NCBI GenBank assembly: GCA_021234155.1
Contig: JAJEKV010000072.1
Coordinates: 1,404,526 to 1,468,525 of the forward strand
Direction: 5' to 3'
Origin: Isoetes taiwanensis
Taxonomy: Eukaryota; Streptophyta; Lycopodiopsida; Isoetales; Isoetaceae
DNA length: 64,000 nucleotides
In this document: one piece after another, positions 45,894 through 58,894 of the stretch
Position numbering within the stretch: the stretch's first letter is position 1
Layout of the letters: every line of letters begins with the position of its first letter
Made by a program: the position numbers and the translations under genes
Notes under the pieces: generated by a model
The model's input: the letters and a program-made list of their open reading frames with translations, nothing else
Told to the model about the DNA's origin: nothing
Databases searched by the model: none

Positions 45894-47523
45894 TGTGACG
45901 CTCCCTACTAAATGGCTCGGCTCGGTACACTCCAGGGGAAATCCCCCATCAGGTCCTCCGGCCGCGCAGACCCCAGTCTATCCCACTTTGGGATGGCTGT
46001 AGTGGGGAAGGGGTTTCTGAAAGGTGTCTTGCGCACCCTTCCCTTATGGGCTCCTATCACAGCGGAAGCATAATATCGTCAGAACTAGCAATAATCAATA
46101 CATCATACTACCTCGAAGGGTAGATCATCCACATATCCATAACTGCCAAGAAGATAATCATATGCCATAAAACATGAGAGCTCCTACACATGGCTCCGAC
46201 TCATAAGGAGGTCGGTATTTGGATAGGCCTCAAGATAGAAGCCGGACAGAGTCATAACAATGGCGGGGCTGGCTATAGACAATGGCTAGGGTTGACCACT
46301 CCATCAGTCCCTCACCGTGCATACTTTGCGAGAATGGGCTAGATCGAGCTCACGGCATGACTCTAGCCTTCGGATCTGCAATCCCATGGTATCACCCGCC
46401 GGGACTACTCCAGGTTGCATCTCCCGGTCCGTCGGCGGGAAGGGTTGCATCTCCCCTTCCGGGGTCTAGAGGTTCCACGGGTGGCTAGAGAATCGTGGCG
46501 ACACCACGATTCATCCCGACAACCTCCCAAAATAAAGAGCCAAGCCAACACTTGCAACTCTCTTGAGGCGGCACCATTGCCCGGGAGGTGTGGGACCCAT
46601 GCCGGCCTTGCCAGTGACCGATCATAAGCCCTAGCTCACTATGGGATCCCCGGTAGCCACGCTTCGTGGGGATCCTCCCTCTATTGCCTCTAGCCCGTTG
46701 TGTAGTCTTTGAGTCACATCATAGCTCCCATAGCTCGGTGGGTTCCTATGCACAGGCCACAAAATAATAGGAACTAAAGGGTCTAACTAGGAGCATTACT
46801 AAGTAAGGCTACTAGGTCTCTACCCCCCTTCCCAATACAAGAGGAGCAAACATGATCAACCATCATCACATCTCATCATGTCATGGTAAATATCATAAGA
46901 ACATCTTAACCTGATCATAAATATCTAAATTACAGTTAGGGTTCCTTGATTAGGATACAAGATGTTCAACACGGGTTCTAGGATGGCTCTACTCTAGATA
47001 CAATATACAGACCCATCTGGAGTGCTAACTTCCAGATGAACTACTATGAACTCTACTCCACCTACCTGCTCCAGAAGCACTCCCTCCTAGTCCTGGCGTC
47101 TCCATGCTTCTTGACGTGGTCGAAGCCGTGCTCCCTCCAAGATCGTGCACACACTTCGGGGGCTGCCACACCAGGCTATGCTACGACGAACGATGCTCGA
47201 AACGGGGTTTCGAGCGAGTAGATAAGTGTTCAGGTGTTAGGGTCAGGAAAAGAGGTCTAGGGTTAGGGTTTGGGCCAATATAGGTTAGGGTCCACATGGG
47301 ATGCCATATGGCACCAATGGGGTAGGGTCGTGTGGCGGTTTGCCCAATAGGATAAGGCCATGTGGAAATGGGCCTTATCCTAAGGTTATCTAAGTTAAGC
47401 ATTTAACTTAGATGTGCACCCCTTACCACTTTCTAAGGTATAAAAAGCTACAAAGGTAGACTTGTATAGTGACGGGTCCAGGAATATACGTATCTATGGC
47501 ATATATTCCCCTGTAACGTCACA
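45894..47523 (-). repeat. Right LTR of X (5' LTR on the minus strand), uninterrupted
   Basis: It runs from TGTGACGCTCCC to AACGTCACA, 1630 bp. It provides the empty sites for Y (TCCTA at 46052-46056) and Z (CCATAGCTCGG at 46729-46739). It ends directly against the second half of the Harbinger transposase. Confidence 0.93.
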
Positions 47524-48459
47524 TCAACTAACAGATTAGAGACTTTGGCAAAGGGCTTTGAAAAGATAAGAGGAATCCCAATGGTTGTTGGTGCTATTGA
47601 TGGCAGTCATTTGCCAATCATTGCTCCACATAAAAACGCATAGGATTATTATAACAGGAAAGGATTTCACTCAGTTCTTCTTCAAATAATTGTTTTATCT
47701 GACTGTTGCATTTGGGATTATGATGTGGGATGGGCAGGTAGCATTCACGATTGGAAACTTTTTGAACAAACAGAAGCGGGACGAAGAATTAAAGCTGGAC
47801 ATCTTGGTAATTACTGTCTTGTTGGAGATGCTGCATATCCACCTCGGCCTTGGATGCTTCCACCATTCAAAGGACACAAGGATGGATTGAGTAGACAACA
47901 ATATCACTGGAACTTCATCCAATCAAGCACTAGAATGGCTGTTGAACGTGCTTTTGGTATGTTGAAATCCAGATTTAGAATTTTACTAAAGCAAAATGAT
48001 ACTAAGCTAGAGAGCATACCCGAGATTGTTGCTACTTGTCTTGTTTTACATAATCTTTGCATAAGGCATGGTGAAAAATTTGATAGTTCATGGGTTGAGG
48101 AGGCTAAACTGGAACTCCATAAAGCAATATAATCTGAAAGGAAGACCAAACAGTATGCAAATAAAATAAAGCGCTTGAATATTCCAGAGACAGAAGTGGC
48201 ACGAGCAGCTTCATATGGTCTACATAGAGTGAACGGACTGAATTTGAACCCAATGGAAGCCCTTGTAAAATCACTTGAAGATGACAGTGAAGCTGTTGCA
48301 TCCTTTATTCAGAAAGCTCCAAGGACAGCAGTAGCAATTTCTATAGCTAATTCGGCACGTCGCAATGCTTTGGCAACTGCATTGTACAAGAAACGGTCCA
48401 TGGAGTTAGTTCATGAACAATTTGGCGAAGAAGATAGTGAGACCTCAGGAGAGGAATGA
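47524..48459 (+). pseudogene. PIF/Harbinger (HARBI1-like) transposase, catalytic half
   Basis: This is the DDE nuclease part of the gene whose N-terminal half ends at 9125. The first Asp is in VVGAIDGSHLPI, the second in CLVGDAAYPPRPW, and the Glu in MAVERAFGMLKSRF, followed by the usual LVLHNLCI. TAG at 47641-47643 interrupts HKNA|DYYNRKG and TAA at 48130-48132 cuts the C-terminal tail. The frame stays the same across both. The tail ends in an acidic stretch (EEDSETSGEE). Outside the two stops this half is well preserved, and before X inserted the gene may have been nearly complete. Confidence 0.9.
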
Positions 48460-49410
48460 ATGTGTTGTATGCCATTTGAGTTTTACAACTGCTTCGCATA
48501 ATTTCATTCAATTAGTTAAATTCCATTTGTCTTTTGCTAAGATAAAATGATGTAGTTAAAAAAAAATCCAAGATGCAGGAGATAAGAGAACAGAGCTGTT
48601 TAAATGCAATGATTGTATGCAAGTAATAGACGATCTTATTGTAGATTGTAGAATGCAGATTGATATAATTTCTATAATTGATGGAAATGGTAGATTAGAT
48701 TGAGAGGTTGGAGATTAATGGAAAAATAAATATATATGGAGGTTGAGGTCTAACAAACAAGCTTTGAATATGCCTCAATATAGGTTTTAATAAAGCTGGT
48801 TGTTAAGATGTTGATCTAAAATAGCTGACATATTTACTTGAAGCAAATAGATATGTGTGGTTTGGAACTGCTGTTAAAAAAATTTTGTTACAGGTCTGGT
48901 AGCCAGAATATTGAGTTCCTTGAAGTAGTTCTTATCTGCTGTCATTTATGAAGGATTTGTTGCAATTGATTTAAAGGTCTACAATTTTGTGGGCAATTGC
49001 TGTTTCAGAACTTCTAGAACTGATTATGTATCTCTTTCTCTCATTCGTTTCTAAATTCCAGTCTGAAATTTGACCAACTGATCCATGGATTAAGCCTAGT
49101 TTTTGCAAATCCGTCTTGCCACTTTCTGTCCTCGATTTTCAGTCTTCCTGGATTGGGTATCGATTCTCCATCTTCTCTCTGTGCATCGATTCGAATTTCG
49201 CTTGGTTGTTGGGCTACTGTGCACACAGGGACTCATAAAAATGAATTTGAAATGAGGGACGAATATGAAATTTGACGTGGCAATTAATTACCATCCTCTA
49301 ATGGAATCACGTATCCAGTTCCGGAAGTTATTTTTTGTGGCATTTGATGCCACATAGATAACTGTGATGTCCACCAGTGGAATCTCAGCCCTAGTAAACT
49401 CAGATGTGTA
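48460..49410. other. Intervening sequence without recognised gene
   Basis: AT-rich sequence between the transposase and the copia element. I see no coding frame with family features, no LTR end and no clear repeat. It may hold the 3' end of the Harbinger element and the truncated 5' end of the copia element. Confidence 0.6.
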
Positions 49411-49413
49411 CGT

Positions 49414-52172
49414 ATGGCTAATGGCAAAGAACAAAAAGTAGAAGGTTGTGGTTTGTTAGAACTTGAAGGAGAGGATGGAAGTGTAATATCCATTGATAAT
49501 GTCTTGTGTGTTCCTGGAGTGGTGAAAATTTTAATTTATGTAGCAGATTTAGTAGATAAAGATTAGAGTATCATTTGCATCATACATAATAATGGAAACA
49601 TTGTTTTATATGCAAAAAGAGTTGGAAATCGATTTGAGTTTTGTCCAAAATATGTAGACATGATATTAAGTAGTGAAGTTGAAAATAATAGATCATTAGA
49701 ACTATGGCATCAACGTTTAGGTCACACAAATGTGAAAAATATAATCTTTATGAAAAAGCATAAGATATTGAATGACTTAGATGTTGATATTAAGGAAGGC
49801 TTGGACTCACCTTGTCATGGTTGCATGTTGGGCAAACAAAGTAGAAAGCCCTTTCCAAAGAAAAGTGAACGAGTAAGTGAAAAATTAGCTTTGGTACACT
49901 CTGACGTATGTGGGCCTATGAGTTAGAAGTGCAAGTGGAAAATACTATTTTGTATCATTTATTGATGATTATTCGAGAAAATCTAAGTGGTATTTTCTAA
50001 GTCACAAAAGCCAGGTATTCAATTCATTCCAAGTTTATCTTGCGAAGAAGTGGAGCAGCGGGTGCAAGCTAAAATGTTTAAGGTCGAACCAGGAGGAGGA
50101 GAATACTTATCAAAGCAATTTAAGCTTTTTTGTGCATAAAAGGGAATCAAAAGACAATTGGCGTGTAGGGGGACTCCTCAACAAAATGGTGTATCGAAAA
50201 AGGAAAATCGAGCGGTAATGGAGGCGGCCGCGGGCAATGCTAAAGCATGCGGGTCTTCCAAATTTTTATGGGGAAAATGTAAAACTGACCTTCTATATAC
50301 AAAACAAAATCTCAAGCAAAGCCTTAGAAGGTAAAGTTCGGATGAGCTTTGGGACAGTGTGCGCCAATCGGTGAAAGAATTTAAAGTGTTTGGATGTTTG
50401 GCTACATAAAATAGTGGAAAGAATAGATCGAAGTTAGATGATAAAAGTAGAAGCTTATCTTGTTGGATATGATAGCTTGTCAAAAGGTTATAGACTTTAT
50501 GATCAAGCAAAAAGGCAATAATTGTTAGTCGAGATGTTGTTTTCTTTGAAAATGTATTATATACGGATCGGATTTCTACTAATAAAAAGAACAAGATGCG
50601 GTAAAGATATTGCTTGGGAACCGGTGGACTATTTTGATGATGGGGAAGAAGAAACAAAATTATTGGTGATACTAATAAGCCGAAGAGCAAAAAGAAAAAC
50701 TGAACATGTAGGCGAAGCTGAGCATGGTGATGAGGAAATAGGACCAGTTCTGTAGTACCCTGGCGTAGAAGAAAAGCGAAGCCGAGATTACTTAAGAAGA
50801 ATTACCATTGATACAATACAATATGGAAGGGATGAGGCTGCCAGAAGTATGTGGAGAGATGCAAGCTGAGAGAGATATTGAAGAAAGTGATCGGGGAATA
50901 CGGCTCTTATGGTATTTGTATTAGAATCGGAGAATTCAATTAACTATAATGAAATTTGTAGAAAGCCAGTGGGATGAATGGAAACATGCAATGGATCACG
51001 AGTTAAATTCTTTCAAGCGTCTGAAACATATAAATTAGTTAATGAGGCCTAATAATAGAAATGTTATTTGGAAACAAGTGGATTTTTAGAATTAGCGGGG
51101 GCGGATGGGACGGCAAAAATTCAAAGCTAGGTGGTGGTGAAAGGATTTCTACATGGAAATAGAAGGTATTGATTATGATGAAACTTTCTCTCCTATTGTT
51201 AAGTTAACAAGTATTAGAGTGATTATGGCTATTGCTAACGTGCACAATTTAGAATTGCATCATATGGATGTTAGCACAACGTTTTTAAATGCATACTTAA
51301 ATGAGGAGATTTATATGGAGCAACCTCCTGGTTATGAGATTGATGGGGATAAAGTATGGAAACTGCAGAAGGCAGTCTATGGTCTAAGACACGCGCCACG
51401 GCAATGGTATGTATGCCTTGACAATCATTTGAAAGCAAACGGATTTGAAAAATTAAACATGGATGGAAATGTATATATCTATAGAGACGGAGATTATTTT
51501 TGCATAATCGCTATGTATGTAGATGATTGTGTCATGGCAGCAAACAATGTTAATTGCCTGAAACTATTTGCAAAAAATATTTTAAAAGCAAAGGTTTGGA
51601 TAGCGGAGACTTGGGGAACTTAAACAGTTATTAGGTATGGAAGTTTATAGACATAGGGAAAGTGGATTTATAGCTATTACCCCGAAAAAGAATATTTTAG
51701 GTATGCTTAAAAGGTTTAAGATGGAAGAATGCAAACCTGCTAGCACTCCAGCAGCATCTGGGCAAAGAATCAGCTCTGATATGTGCCCGAAAACAGAAGA
51801 AGAAAAAATTATTATGATGAACCGACCTTATAGAGAACTTATTGGGTGCCTTCAGTATGTATCGAGGCTATGCAGCGTCGATGTACATATGGAGTAAATA
51901 TATTAAGTCAATTTTTGAACAATCCTGGCGAGGGACATTGGAAATGTGCAAAACGCATTTTGAGATTTTTAAAAAGCACTCTAAGCTATGGACTTATTTT
52001 TAGACGTGAACATGGTATGAAATTGGAAAGTCTATTGCTTGAAGGATTTGCAGATGCAGATTGGGGTGGTGATGTGGATACACGTAGGTCAAGATCAGGA
52101 TATGCTTGTTTACTAGGCAAAACAGCAATTGCTTGGAAAAGTAAGAAACAAACCTCTATTGCTCTCCGCCTC
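49414..52172 (+). pseudogene. pol: Ty1/copia pol: GAG-pre-integrase, integrase, RT and RNase H start
   Basis: It starts within the protease end (MANGKEQKVEGCGLLEL), so gag and the protease active site are missing. GAG-pre-integrase: LELWHQRLGHTNVKN, then CHGCMLGKQSRKPF. Integrase: LVHSDVCGPM, and the Glu region GTPQQNGV with degraded frames between 49.93 and 51.1 kb. RT: DYDETFSPIVKLTSIRVIM (51153 on), LHHMDVSTTFLNAYLNEEIY, and catalytic MYVDDCVMAAN at about 51513-51545. RNase H: GFADADWGGDVDTRRSRSGY and WKSKKQTSIAL, where it is cut by LINE sequence. Integrase and the RT start are heavily shifted. The order INT before RT is diagnostic for copia. Confidence 0.88.
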
Positions 52173-53990
52173 TGCCACAGTATGTCTCTGGGGACGGTAT
52201 CATATGCGGTCTTAAAATCTACAAAGCGACAATACAAGTCACGTAAACTCATTAGGCTTGCCTCCATCAACACTCTCAAAGTGAAGATATGGTCCGATTA
52301 GGTGGGTGAGGCGGGCGAAGCTTGCACGGCCAATTGCAGCACCCCCTGCCTCCTCGGCCCACTTAGTAAGTTTCTTCTCCACCACCTGCCGGGAGCTTTG
52401 CAAGCGGCCCGGAAAACACCATAATCATCCGGTAATTGGCAGTGTGGCTCATCAAGTATTACCCGGCTTTTATGAGCGGGAACAACCTTACTAACCATCC
52501 ACTCACGGGGGGCCCCTGCTCGAGCACGGTTAATGATCACCATCGAGGGGCCCTACCACGGATGGGCCACCCCATTTCAGCGACTTTCGGCCTGCAGCCC
52601 TGTAAATCCTTTGCCTTGCCATTAAGCGGATGCGGACCTTCTTTGAACATCCTCGGCGTGAGCTGCGGCACCTCTCCTGCACGATCAGGGACCACGGCAT
52701 TAGCTCTGGCGGTCATATAACTCCACATAGCGGTGCATCCATTGCTCCACACTTACATTACCAGCCACTGGCGCTTCTTATATTTAAACCAGCCAAAAAG
52801 CTTTTGGCTCGCCATGAAGCATGTCAAGCGGGCTCTGGGTTTTCTGCCATGTATCTCCCCTTCTTGGCTTTTAGGGAAGAGCTTATAGTCTTTAGGGGCT
52901 GTGGCGCAGCTGTGGATCTATGACCAAGCGCGGCTGGCTCTTTAGAGCCTTGCAATCAACATCAAACCACGGGTTCTCCGGGAAAATGCGGTGTCCCTCC
53001 TTGGAGGGCCCTTCCTGCAAAGGAAGCCTCGGCCGGCTGCAGCGGCGCCCTCCACCAACCATGCACACCTGTCTTGCGGTGTGTAGAAGCTATCAAACCC
53101 ACAGCCAATTTCCTGCACCAACACAGATTCATCTTTGTCCACCGCCCGATAGCATGGGATGTATGGTAACCCTCCGCCCCTTTGCGGTGTCACCAGCTAT
53201 TGAGTGCTCCCAATTGGTACGTGACGGCGGGTAGTGATCGACAAAGCCTCCTCATCCCACGGTAGCATTGCCAATGGAGGTGTGTAACCATGTGTCAAGT
53301 CTTTGCTACGGGGAGAAGGTAATCAACACACTAGCTCCCCATCACGCCTATCACTCCGCAAGTAACACCCACGAGTGTGGCCCATGCTGCATACCATTAC
53401 AAATTACCATGTCAAAAACGGTGTAGCGAGCTGGACCAGCTGCACGCCAAATGGTCTAGCCACCATATCACGGGAGTGCGGGTGTATTTGAATAGCGGTG
53501 TCTCAAGCCAAAGCGGATCAGCATTATCGTCACCTTGGAAGGTCACCCGGCGCAAGCTGCGGCCGTCACGAGCATTGAAATCTCCAAGCAAAAACACTTG
53601 TCCCCTTTGATTATAGCGATCTATGTCATCATACAGTTCCTATATGGCATCACGGACATCAGGTTCTGCATCATGTACCTGGTAGAACTTAGAGCACGCA
53701 TGGGGAATGTAGCTTATCGAAGCGAGCTTTTCGATTGATTGTATGACTTGTATGGTGTTTTTCTGTTTTAGCGCGGAATCCACCGACGGTCCGGCCCTCT
53801 ATGGCCACCTCCTCGGCGGCATGCATGCGTTGAAGAAAGAGCCCATAATTTGGACACCTCGTCCCCATCGGAAAGGCGGTATCTGCCGAGGCAATCGGGG
53901 TTATGCAGAGCAGGCCGGTCCCCTCCAGGCTAAGTGGCAAGCTTGAGGCATCACGAGACCATCTGCCAGAGGCTGGCGGCAAGAAGCGGC
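52173..53990 (-). mobile_element. LINE (L1-like) fragment, minus strand: endonuclease to RT start
   Basis: It reads on the minus strand. The endonuclease has FLLGDFNARDGRSLRR (53597 on) and the RT start has FVDFKTAYDTVPRDILWQ, where it stops at the copia junction near 52173. From about 53745 to 52190 it is the reverse complement of 55400-56930 in the next LINE copy. The section 53745-53990 does not pair with that copy. No poly-A or (TTCC)n tail is present on this fragment because the RT end and 3' part are absent. Confidence 0.8.
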
Positions 53991-54237
53991 TTCTCCAACG
54001 TAAGGGCCGAATTTCCCTTGTGGAAGTTCGGCTTGGGGATTATGATTGCGGGGAGCCAAAAGGTCGAGGACCCGATAAAGGGGAGATACAAGCAACAACG
54101 CAGCAGCTAGTCCGCGAGGAGATGGGGCAATCTTGGATAAGGTCCGATGCTGGATGGAAGACATGGCGCAAGCACGGGCTGACATGAAGGGGTTGCTCCA
54201 GAGATTGTACAAGTCACAAGCATGGCTGGTGGGATAG

Positions 54238-54850
54238 ATGCTAAGGAAAAGGATGTGGAAGCTTGCGGGGGCGGGGCTCCAATTCTTTGATGAAGCAAAG
54301 GCTGAGGCGAGGCAGGAGATGTCGGGAAGATGCTCACATATAGAGAACCATATGGCCCACTTACGGCAAGAGATGCGGGACCTCGAATGGAGGTGCAACG
54401 GTCCGAGTGCATCACGGTCATCACGCACCAGCACCCCCATACGAGGCCGAGGTGGCTCAGAGGGAGCGGGTGCCGTGAGAGCAAGACATCGCACGCCGCC
54501 TCAACCTTATTGTGCGGGGATTCTTGGGAGGAGCAAGGCGAGGATTTGCCGTGTAAGCTTACCACCGGGTACTTGCAAAGCTCCAATTACGTATTTGGTT
54601 ATCAAGAGTCCAATCAGATCGGAGGACCGAGCATGAGACCTAAACTGGAGTTAAGTTTGCAGTCTTGGATTGGGAGGCAAAATCTTTGTTGTTGCAAGCG
54701 CACCAACGCTTGAAAGATGCGTCCATATACACGGATGTGGATCTCGCGCCACCGCAACAAGCGGGAAAGAAGCCAAGAGTTGGTCAAGATAAGAGAGATT
54801 CGCCCAAGGGGAGGGGCCTTTGGTTTGGTTAATGGCAAGATGAAGGTATA
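54238..54850 (+). pseudogene. LINE ORF1 (RNA-binding protein) of the plus copy
   Basis: A coiled-coil part (HIENHMAHLRQEMRDLEW) is followed, in other frames, by the end of the ORF1 C-terminal domain: KFAVLDWEAKSLLLQAHQRL, then KDASIYTDVDLAPPQQ, typical of the L1 ORF1 end. The third LINE copy has the same end at about 62000 (RQLKGTASDVDQDLTP), which confirms the assignment. Confidence 0.65.
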
Positions 54851-55079
54851 TGTGCCTCCTCATTCGGGCGATTCGCGGGCCCGGCCTCCCCCGAGCATTT
54901 AGCGTCGGTCGGCGGGGCAGTCGGGGGCCCGAGGCGGGGCGGGGGAGGCCGGGGATTGAGGCCTTCCACAAGCTGCGGCACATCCAGGGGTCTGTGGCGG
55001 GGCTGCGGGGATTATTCCAACTGGCAAGCGTCTCGAGCACTGGATGGATACAACCCCGCGGTCGGCCAAAGGGAAGATG

Positions 55080-55900
55080 TCTTAGTTGTTTCTGGAATTG
55101 TAGGGGCTTCAGTGGCGGAAAGAGCTGATGGCGGAATGGGATCAGCGGCGGACATGGACATCGTCTTCTGCCGAGGGGAGACATGGGGGTATGAAGGGCA
55201 TCGATTACAGGGACATTAGAGGATATCGGCATTTCTCACTTGCTAATGGCGCCATGGCGGGGGCCGGTGCGGTGGAGTGGCTTTGCTGCTTTAGGGATGC
55301 CTTAGCATGCAAGAGCACGCCGAAGTCACGATGTGTTTAACGGGCTACATGTGGGTAATGGTATTAGAGCTGGTCATGTCCCATTGTTTCTTGCTAGCTG
55401 CTACATTCCCCATCGCGGGCTCTAAGTTCTACCGGTACATGATCGGAACAGGATGTCGGATGCCATATAGGGAGCTGTATGATGACATAGGCCGCTATAA
55501 TCAGCGAGGGACAAGTGTTTTTGCTTGGAGATTTCAATGCTGAAATGCAGCGCGATTGCAAAATTTGACCTTCAAGGTGGCGATAATGCTGATCCGCTTT
55601 TGGCTTGAGACAGCGCTATTCAAATACCGCGGCACTCAGGATATGGTGGCTGGAACCATTTGGCGGGCATTTGGTCCATTTCCTGCCGGGTTTTGACATG
55701 GTAATTTGTAATGGTATGCGGTGATGGCCACACTTTCGGGGGTGTTACTTGCGGGGAGTGATGATAGCGGGATGGGGAGCTAGTGTGTTGGATTACCTTC
55801 TGGCAGATTGGCGACGCGACATGGTTACACACCTCTCCATTGGCACAAGCGGGGGATGAGGAGGCTTTGTCGAGGATCACTACCCGCTTTATGTCCGCTG
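55080..55900 (+). pseudogene. LINE ORF2 endonuclease of the plus copy
   Basis: APE-type endonuclease that nicks target DNA. It starts at CFWNCRGFSGG (about 55088), then MDIVFCRGETW, and the catalytic-loop motif LGDFNAEMQRD at about 55526-55558. Frames change several times. Confidence 0.72.
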
Positions 55901-56589
55901 AATTGGGAGCACTAACAGTGGAGACTGCGCAAAGGGGCGTGGAGGGTTACCACATCCCACGCGCTCGGGAAGCGAGGGGGCAAGTATGAATCTGTGTTGG
56001 TGCAGGAATTACAGGGGTTTGATAGCTTCTACACCACCGCAAGACAGGTGTGCATGGCTGGTGAAAGTGGCGCTACGGCTTCTTGGGGGGCTTGTGATGA
56101 GGGCCCTCCAAGGAGGGACACCAGCGCATTTTCACGAGAAGGTGGTTTGATGCGATTGCAAGGCTCTAAAGAGCCGGTTAAGCTTTTTGGTCATAGATCC
56201 ACGATTTTCGCCACAGGCCCTGCAAGACTATAAGCTCTTCCTAAAAAGCCAAGAAGGGAGATGCATGGCGTAAAAACCCGGGGCGCTTTGTTTGACATGC
56301 TTCATGGCGAGCCAAAGCTTTTGGCGTAAGGTGTTATATAAGCGCCCGGTGGTAATGTAAGTGTGGAGCAATGGATGCACCGCTGCGGGAGTTATATGAC
56401 CCGCCCGAGGAGCTAATGCGAGGTCCGGATGGGGTAGGAGAGTCTTTGCGGCTCACGCGGAGGATGTTGACAAGGTCTGGGGCATCTCGGCGAATGGCAA
56501 GGCAAAGGATTTCTGAGGGCTGCGGGCGCTGTTGTTGAAATGGGGTGGGCCCATGCGTGGTAGGGCCCCAGCGGTGATCATTAACCCGG

Positions 56590-57400
56590 CTCTGGCGAGG
56601 GCTCCCGAGTGGATGGTTAGTAAGGTTGTTCTGTTCATAAAAGCCTGGTATCACGGATGGCCGGTGACTACCGGATGATTATAATAAGCTCATTTGCTTG
56701 CAAAAGCTCTGGCGGTGGTGGAAGAAACTTACTAAGTGGGCGAGGGGGGGCGGGCAATTGGCAGGCGGGGCTTTTAAGCCGGCTCACTCCGCGACCGACC
56801 ATATCTTCACTTTGAGAGTGTTGATGGAAGCAAGCGGAATGGCGGCGAGGACTTGTATTCTTTGCTTTGTAGATTTTAAAGGCGCATATGATACCGCCCC
56901 CAGAGACATCTCATGGCGAGGTTGCAAAATTGCGAGTTCCACGGGGTTGAGAATGTGAATGGTGCACCAGCTTTATGATGGGATTTATCTTTGCCACCGC
57001 CTTATGAGGATCGGCGGGTAGCTAGCACTATGGGAGTTAGCGGGGCTGCCGTTGTCTCCAACGCTTTTGGGTTGTATATTATTAGCTTGGAGGCGTGGAT
57101 GCGGCACCATGGGGAGCGGGGTGCAATTATCGATCGACCTCGTGACCCGGTTACTATATGCGGATGATGTAGCTTTGCTAGCTCACACGCCAGCCAGCGG
57201 TATCACGGCAGCATTTGGATGCCCTCGATTGGGTTACGTGGCAGCGGGAATGGCGATGAACTTGCACAAAACTAAGCTTCCAGCGATCACATCCTCGCAA
57301 CACCCTATCACGGAGTTCTATTAGGGGGGGGGAAGTGGAGATGGTGAGGAGCTTCAAGTATCCGGGAATTGATTTCACTACTAACATCTTTGTGGGATGA
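56590..57400 (+). pseudogene. LINE ORF2 reverse transcriptase of the plus copy
   Basis: Recognisable RT blocks: PEWMVSKVVLFIKA (about 56606), FVDFKGAYDTAPRDISW (about 56866-56916) and the catalytic motif RLLYADDVALLAH (about 57151-57189). FKYPGIDFTT follows at about 57350, the segment after the RT core. The catalytic YADD is intact but the frames around it are not. Confidence 0.78.
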
Positions 57401-58551
57401 GTGTGTGGAGAGAGAAGATCCGAAATGTGTGGAAGGCTTTATATGCGGTCAAAAAGCAGCGTGTTGCCGGATAGATCTCTTGTGGATCATGGAGGAGAGC
57501 ACACCTGTTTAGAGCTTTGGTTGGTAGGTGCTGCTATATGGGGTGGAGGTTTGGGGCCCGGCTAGTTAGCAAAAAATACGTGGGATAGGTTGGAAAAGGT
57601 GCGAGAAAGCTTTCTTGACCTATAGCTTGGGAGTGAAGGACACTGCATGCATCGTCATTTTGTTGTATGAGGCGGGTTCGGCCTTTACAAAGATTCCGCT
57701 ATCGCGAAGGCATCTTACTTGCTTCCATAAGGTGGATGGGATGGATGAGCATCGCTTGCCCCCACGAGCCCGTGTTGTTAACGCAGGGGCCCCGTTCAAG
57801 AGGGTATGGCACGAGCACTGTAAAGGGATGGTTTAGGAGGTGGTCTATGGATTACCAACAGCTGGTGGCACTGGCGGAATTCCGATGCGCAGAATGGGCG
57901 GTGGAGGCGGCTATCTTTGCCCTCTGTGGGATGCCTCTACTCTTGCAAAGCCCAAGGCGAGCACTATCGCTTTCAGTTAATCCCAGCCTTGAGCATGGAC
58001 CCCCATCGGTGGAAAGCACATCTCGTGAAGAAGCGGAGAGCTATTGCCAGGGGCGGGTTCCCATTACCTCGAAATTGAGATAGGTGCATTTGGGGGTGAA
58101 TGGCGCAGGGATCCCCGGGGAGGAGAGGATATGTCGGTGTTGTTGTGAGATGCGTATTGATAAGAGGATGAGCACCATGCCCTCGGCGGTGCCCAAAGAT
58201 ATGCCCATGTCCGGCGAGGCACACCGATCTTAGATGCCACGACACACGCTACATCGGTTACCATCGCATCACCTATGGTAAGCCTTGCGGGGAGCTTACA
58301 TCCTGATTTAGACCGTCCGGACTTGCTCTTCCTGGGGCATGGTATTTGAGAGCCTATTGTTAGGGTTTTCCTCCCAAGTGGGGGTTTTTTCATCCGGTAG
58401 TAGGGTTCTCTGTCTGATTACATTGTTTGTTTTGGTGTTGGGGTTTTGGCTTTTTCGCACCGTGCATTACCCGTCTCATAGGCCTCGGCCTAAAGTGGGC
58501 CGTTAAAATAAACTTCCTTCCTTCCTTCCTTCCTTCCTTCTCTGGAAATTT

Positions 58552-58894
58552 GAGTATGCAGCAGTTTCTCTTGCTTCAGAGAAATAATTTGGCTTAGGCG
58601 ATTACTCGCAGAATTAGGTTTAGTACAGAAAGAGCCGACACCACTATACTGTGATAGTACGAGCTGTATTGTCATGACTAAAAATCCAGTTTTACATGAA
58701 AGAACAAAACATATTGAGCTGCATAATCACTTCATACGCGACCACGTGAAAAATGGGGAAATAGCTGTGCTATATAGACCTACAGATGTGCAGTGTGCAG
58801 ACATATTTACAAAGGCTTTGCCTGAATCCAAATTTGAATTATTTCAAAAAGAATTAGGGGTAGAAGATGCTGGCACTATTATCACATGGGCATG
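58552..58894 (+). pseudogene. pol: Ty1/copia RNase H, C-terminal part
   Basis: It continues the copia pol cut at 52172. It reads EYAAVSLASEK, then WLRRLLAELGLVQ in the next frame, TPLYCDSTSCIVM, ERTKHIELHNHFIRDHV and ADIFTKALPESKFE, the normal end of copia pol. One single-base frame change lies near 58583. Confidence 0.88.

Larger units (their letters stand above)
53991..58540 (+). mobile_element. LINE (L1-like) copy, plus strand, nearly full length, (TTCC)n tail
   Basis: In order: ORF1 with a coiled coil and a nucleic-acid-binding end, an endonuclease, RT, a C-terminal region and a 3' end in GTTAAAATAAAC followed by six TTCC units (58509-58540). All frames are broken many times. Where the minus-strand copy has CTG or CAG, this copy often has CA, CG or CGG, so part of the damage may be sequence error. 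Together the two copies interrupt the copia RNase H. The stretch 57400-58500 holds the LINE C-terminal part and 3' untranslated region without a clear motif. Confidence 0.82.
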
